DNA of 7,649 nucleotides, from assembly GCA_947461185.1 (NCBI GenBank), contig CANHJY010000087.1, positions 1 to 7,649 on the forward strand, written 5' to 3'. Source of the DNA: Flavobacteriales bacterium. GTDB lineage: Bacteria; Bacteroidota; Bacteroidia; Flavobacteriales_D; Crocinitomicaceae. This document shows, piece by piece, positions 5,759-7,649 of this stretch; positions within the stretch are counted from its first letter, which is position 1, and each line of letters opens with the position of its first letter. Under the pieces are notes generated by a model. The model was not told the origin of the DNA and made no database searches. It worked only from the letters and a program-made list of their open reading frames with translations. Position numbers and translations under genes: made by a program.

Positions 5759-6844
5759 TTAATTTCCGTACATCATTAGGAATGCTTTTAAAAATTCGTC
5801 CAATTCTCCATTCATTACCGCATCAACATTTCCAGTTTCGCATCCCGTTCTGACATCTTTAACTAGTTTGTAAGGGTGCATCACATAATTTCTTATTTGA
5901 GAACCCCATTCAATTTTCTTCTTTCCTGCTTCGATTTCATTTCTTTTTTCCATTCTGGCGCGAAGTTCCAATTCGTACAATTGCGAACGCAGGAGTTGCA
6001 TGGCCTTCTCTTTGTTCGCCAGCTGCGATCGCGACTCCGAGTTTTCGATAATGATACCTGAAGGAGCGTGACGCAAGCGCACAGCGGTTTCGACCTTGTT
6101 CACATTTTGTCCACCAGCACCTCCAGAACGGAAAGTATCCCAAGTTATATCAGCAGGATTGATATTTATTTCAATATTATCATCAACGAGCGGGTAAACG
6201 TATACAGAAACAAAAGAGGTATGACGCTTCGCATTTGAATCAAACGGTGAGATGCGCACCAAGCGATGCACGCCATTTTCACCTTTTAAATAGCCGAATG
6301 CAAATTCACCCTCAAATTCCAAGGTTACGGTTTTGACACCAGCAACATCACCTTCTTGAAAATTGAGCTCTTTAATTTTGTATCCATTTTTTTGTCCCCA
6401 CATCATGTACATGCGCATGAGCATAGAAGCCCAGTCACAACTTTCGGTACCACCAGCACCAGCAGTAATTTGAAGCACTGCACTCAAGCTATCTTCTTCT
6501 CCAGAAAGCATGTTTTTCAATTCCAGCTCTTCAACTTCTTTGGATAATTCTTGATAAGAAGCCTCCACTTCGCTTTCCTCTGCTGCCCCTTCTTTTACAA
6601 ATTCGATGAGTACTTCGGTATCGTCAAATCTGGTTTTTAACTTATCATAGGCATCAATCCAGAATTTCAAGGTTCGGATGGATTTCATTTGCGCTTCGGC
6701 GGCCTTTGGATCATCCCAAAAAGTTGGATCCTGAGTCTTCAGTTCCTCTTCCTGCAGTTGCAAGCGCTTTGCAGGAATTTTAAGATAATTCGCTATGGCG
6801 TCAATGCGAGCAGAAATATCTTTTAACTGATCTTGGTTTACCAT
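5759..6844 (-). CDS. prfB: Peptide chain release factor 2, no programmed frameshift
   Basis: This 361-aa protein is full length for RF2, which recognises UGA and UAA in the ribosomal A site and triggers release of the finished peptide. The anticodon-like SPF tripeptide is at 199-201 (RISPFDSN), which marks RF2 rather than RF1 (PxT). The GGQ motif that reaches the peptidyl-transferase centre is at 244-246 ([12 protein letters not shown]), the Gln being the usual PrmC methylation site. The N-terminal coiled helices (about 1-110) and C-terminal domain are complete. The reading frame is continuous: at codons 20-23, where many prfB genes have CTT-TGA and a +1 frameshift, this gene reads TAT CTT AAA ATT. 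The start ATG at 6842-6844 aligns well with known N-termini. It is divergent from gcvH and leads the minus-strand gene array. Confidence 0.97.
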   Translation of the reverse strand: MVNQDQLKDISARIDAIANYLKIPAKRLQLQEEELKTQDPTFWDDPKAAEAQMKSIRTLKFWIDAYDKLKTRFDDTEVLIEFVKEGAAEESEVEASYQELSKEVEELELKNMLSGEEDSLSAVLQITAGAGGTESCDWASMLMRMYMMWGQKNGYKIKELNFQEGDVAGVKTVTLEFEGEFAFGYLKGENGVHRLVRISPFDSNAKRHTSFVSVYVYPLVDDNIEININPADITWDTFRSGGAGGQNVNKVETAVRLRHAPSGIIIENSESRSQLANKEKAMQLLRSQLYELELRARMEKRNEIEAGKKKIEWGSQIRNYVMHPYKLVKDVRTGCETGNVDAVMNGELDEFLKAFLMMYGN

Positions 6845-6848
6845 GATG

Positions 6849-6856
6849 CAAATTTA
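6849..6856 (-). promoter_or_regulatory. Possible -7 element very close to the prfB start
   Basis: TAAATTTG on the minus strand matches TAnnTTTG exactly and ends 4 nt before the prfB ATG. No TTG lies at the proper distance upstream; the only one, at 6892-6890, is 33 nt away. If used, it would give a leaderless or almost leaderless mRNA. In AT-rich DNA it could also be a chance match. Confidence 0.3.
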
Positions 6857-6966
6857 ATAAAATTGCACGGATTGTCTTTGGCTTGTGAACAAATTGGCTG
6901 AGGAATTCAGAACTGGCTCAGTTTCAAATGATTTTCAGAAATGTGAAGAACTTAATTATTGAAACG

Positions 6967-6997
6967 TTCTCGAAACATTGAAAAAATTATACATTTG
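6967..6997 (+). promoter_or_regulatory. Probable gcvH promoter
   Basis: TACATTTG (6990-6997) is an exact match to the Bacteroidota -7 element TAnnTTTG. A near-match to the -33 element, TTC at 6967-6969, lies at a spacing of 20 nt. Transcription would begin near 7003, about 12 nt before the ATG. GAAAC occurs at 6961-6965 and 6972-6976, an 11-nt direct repeat overlapping the upstream element that could bind a regulator. Confidence 0.5.
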
Positions 6998-7014
6998 TTC
7001 AAAATAAAATTACG

Positions 7015-7392
7015 ATGAGCGTTCCACAAAATTTAAAGTACACGAAAGACCACGAATGGGTTAGCGTAGATGGTGATATTGCAACAATAGGCATTACCAA
7101 TTTCGCCCAAGGAGAACTTGGGGATATCGTTTATGTAGAAATAGAAACCGTTGGAGAGACGCTTGCGCAAGAAGAGGTTTTTGGATCTGTTGAAGCGGTA
7201 AAAACTGTTTCCGATTTGTTTATGCCTTTAAGCGGCGAAATTTTGGAATTCAACGAAGCTTTGGAATCCAATCCAGAATTAGTTAACAGCGATCCTTACG
7301 GTGAAGGTTGGATGATTAAAGTAAAAATCAGCGATACTGGAGAATTGGATGGATTGCTTAGCGCTGAGGTATATTCGAATATGACGGAGTAA
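7015..7392 (+). CDS. gcvH: Glycine cleavage system H protein
   Basis: This 125-aa protein has the full length of the H protein, the lipoyl carrier that shuttles the aminomethyl group of glycine between the P, T and L proteins in the cytoplasm. Landmarks are the N-terminal YTKDHEWV (9-16), the strand [13 protein letters not shown] (30-42) and the lipoylation hairpin [13 protein letters not shown] (56-68) with K63 as attachment site. The C-terminal [14 protein letters not shown] is the usual dimer-surface block. It is transcribed alone from the intergenic region shared with prfB and is followed by a terminator; gcvT and gcvP are not in the window, as is common in Bacteroidota. There is no Shine-Dalgarno sequence before the ATG, only an A/T-rich leader. 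Confidence 0.97.
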   Translation: MSVPQNLKYTKDHEWVSVDGDIATIGITNFAQGELGDIVYVEIETVGETLAQEEVFGSVEAVKTVSDLFMPLSGEILEFNEALESNPELVNSDPYGEGWMIKVKISDTGELDGLLSAEVYSNMTE

Positions 7393-7415
7393 AATTTTTA
7401 CTATTTACTATAGTG

Positions 7416-7444
7416 AAGTCCCGAGTTTACTTGGGGCTTTTTTT
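7416..7444 (+). terminator. Rho-independent terminator of gcvH
   Basis: A 10-bp stem with two G-T pairs (AAGTCCCGAG at 7416-7425, CTTGGGGCTT at 7430-7439) closes a TTTA loop and runs into a T tract ending at 7444. It lies 23 nt after the gcvH stop codon. On the opposite strand the stem is not followed by T residues, so it is probably one-directional. Confidence 0.85.
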
Positions 7445-7509
7445 GTGTATCAAAGCTCGACACTATTCGCTGTAAAGGACATCCAAATAATAGCAAATCG
7501 TTATTTTCC

Positions 7510-7649
7510 CTACTTGACCAACCGTTCTGTTAGCGATACCTTTCCATCGGATATGACAGAAACAAAATACACTCCTTTCGACAATTCTGAACAATTAAGG
7601 GTGGTGATTTCGGTTTGAACTTGAGCAATTTCAACAACACGATTAAGCC
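7510..7649 (-). CDS. C-terminal end of a T9SS cargo protein (type A sorting domain), 5' part outside window
   Basis: The minus-strand frame ending in the stop TAG at 7510-7512 is open to the window edge and gives 45 residues. The end LSKGVYFVSVISDGKVSLTERLVK (residues 22-45, written here as LSKGVYFVSV, ISDGKV and SLTERLVK) has the pattern SxLxxGxYxxxxxxxGxxxxxxxVK of the type A C-terminal sorting domain. That domain directs proteins through the type IX secretion system and is removed on the cell surface in Bacteroidota. The catalytic or adhesive part of the protein lies outside, so its role cannot be told. It is convergent with gcvH; 117 nt separate the stop codons. Confidence 0.85.
   Translation of the reverse strand, partial: LNRVVEIAQVQTEITTLNCSELSKGVYFVSVISDGKVSLTERLVK

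Noticed and set aside
5937..6143. A 68-codon minus-strand open frame inside prfB
   Set aside because: It covers the GGQ-coding region in a different frame; the RF2 frame is fully supported by conserved motifs.

Overview
The window is a low-GC, gene-dense stretch of a Bacteroidota chromosome, most likely order Flavobacteriales (family not resolvable by eye). The evidence is a fold-III arginine decarboxylase of the flavobacterial type, a cyclophilin-FKBP fusion, a DUF6089-type outer-membrane protein, a type IX secretion (T9SS) C-terminal sorting domain, TAnnTTTG promoter elements and the near absence of useful Shine-Dalgarno sequences. No rRNA, tRNA, CRISPR array, insertion sequence or phage gene is visible.

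Layout, left to right. Bases 1-850 (+) hold the 3' part of a dual-family peptidyl-prolyl isomerase (cyclophilin then FKBP), followed by a strong hairpin terminator that can serve both strands. Everything from 1077 to 6844 is on the minus strand. In transcription order it reads prfB (release factor 2), an ArsC/Spx-family reductase, arginine decarboxylase, an unknown 123-aa protein, a 94-aa Asp-rich lipoprotein-like peptide, a JmjC/cupin_4 ribosomal-oxygenase-like enzyme, and a DUF6089-type barrel protein. gcvH (+) diverges from prfB at 7015 and ends in a good terminator. The window closes with the last 45 residues of a T9SS cargo protein on the minus strand (7510-7649), which has no entry among simple ATG-started ORFs because its start lies outside.

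How the genes fit together. prfB, arsC and the decarboxylase are closely spaced (25 and 15 nt) and may be one transcript of housekeeping genes. A good match to the Bacteroidota promoter (TTG-N19-TAATTTTG) overlaps the end of the decarboxylase gene and points at the 123-aa gene. This suggests that the 123-aa protein, the small lipoprotein-like peptide and the oxygenase form a separate unit of three genes.

That three-gene unit is the most unusual part of the window. A 2-oxoglutarate/Fe(II) oxygenase of the family that hydroxylates ribosomal proteins lies 17 nt after a short secreted, aspartate-rich peptide. The peptide carries two copies of an 11-residue repeat, a lipobox, and an acidic stretch like the surface-export signal of Bacteroidota lipoproteins. 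An enzyme-substrate (peptide-modification) relationship is a testable hypothesis, not something the sequence proves. The remaining genes look like ordinary core genome.
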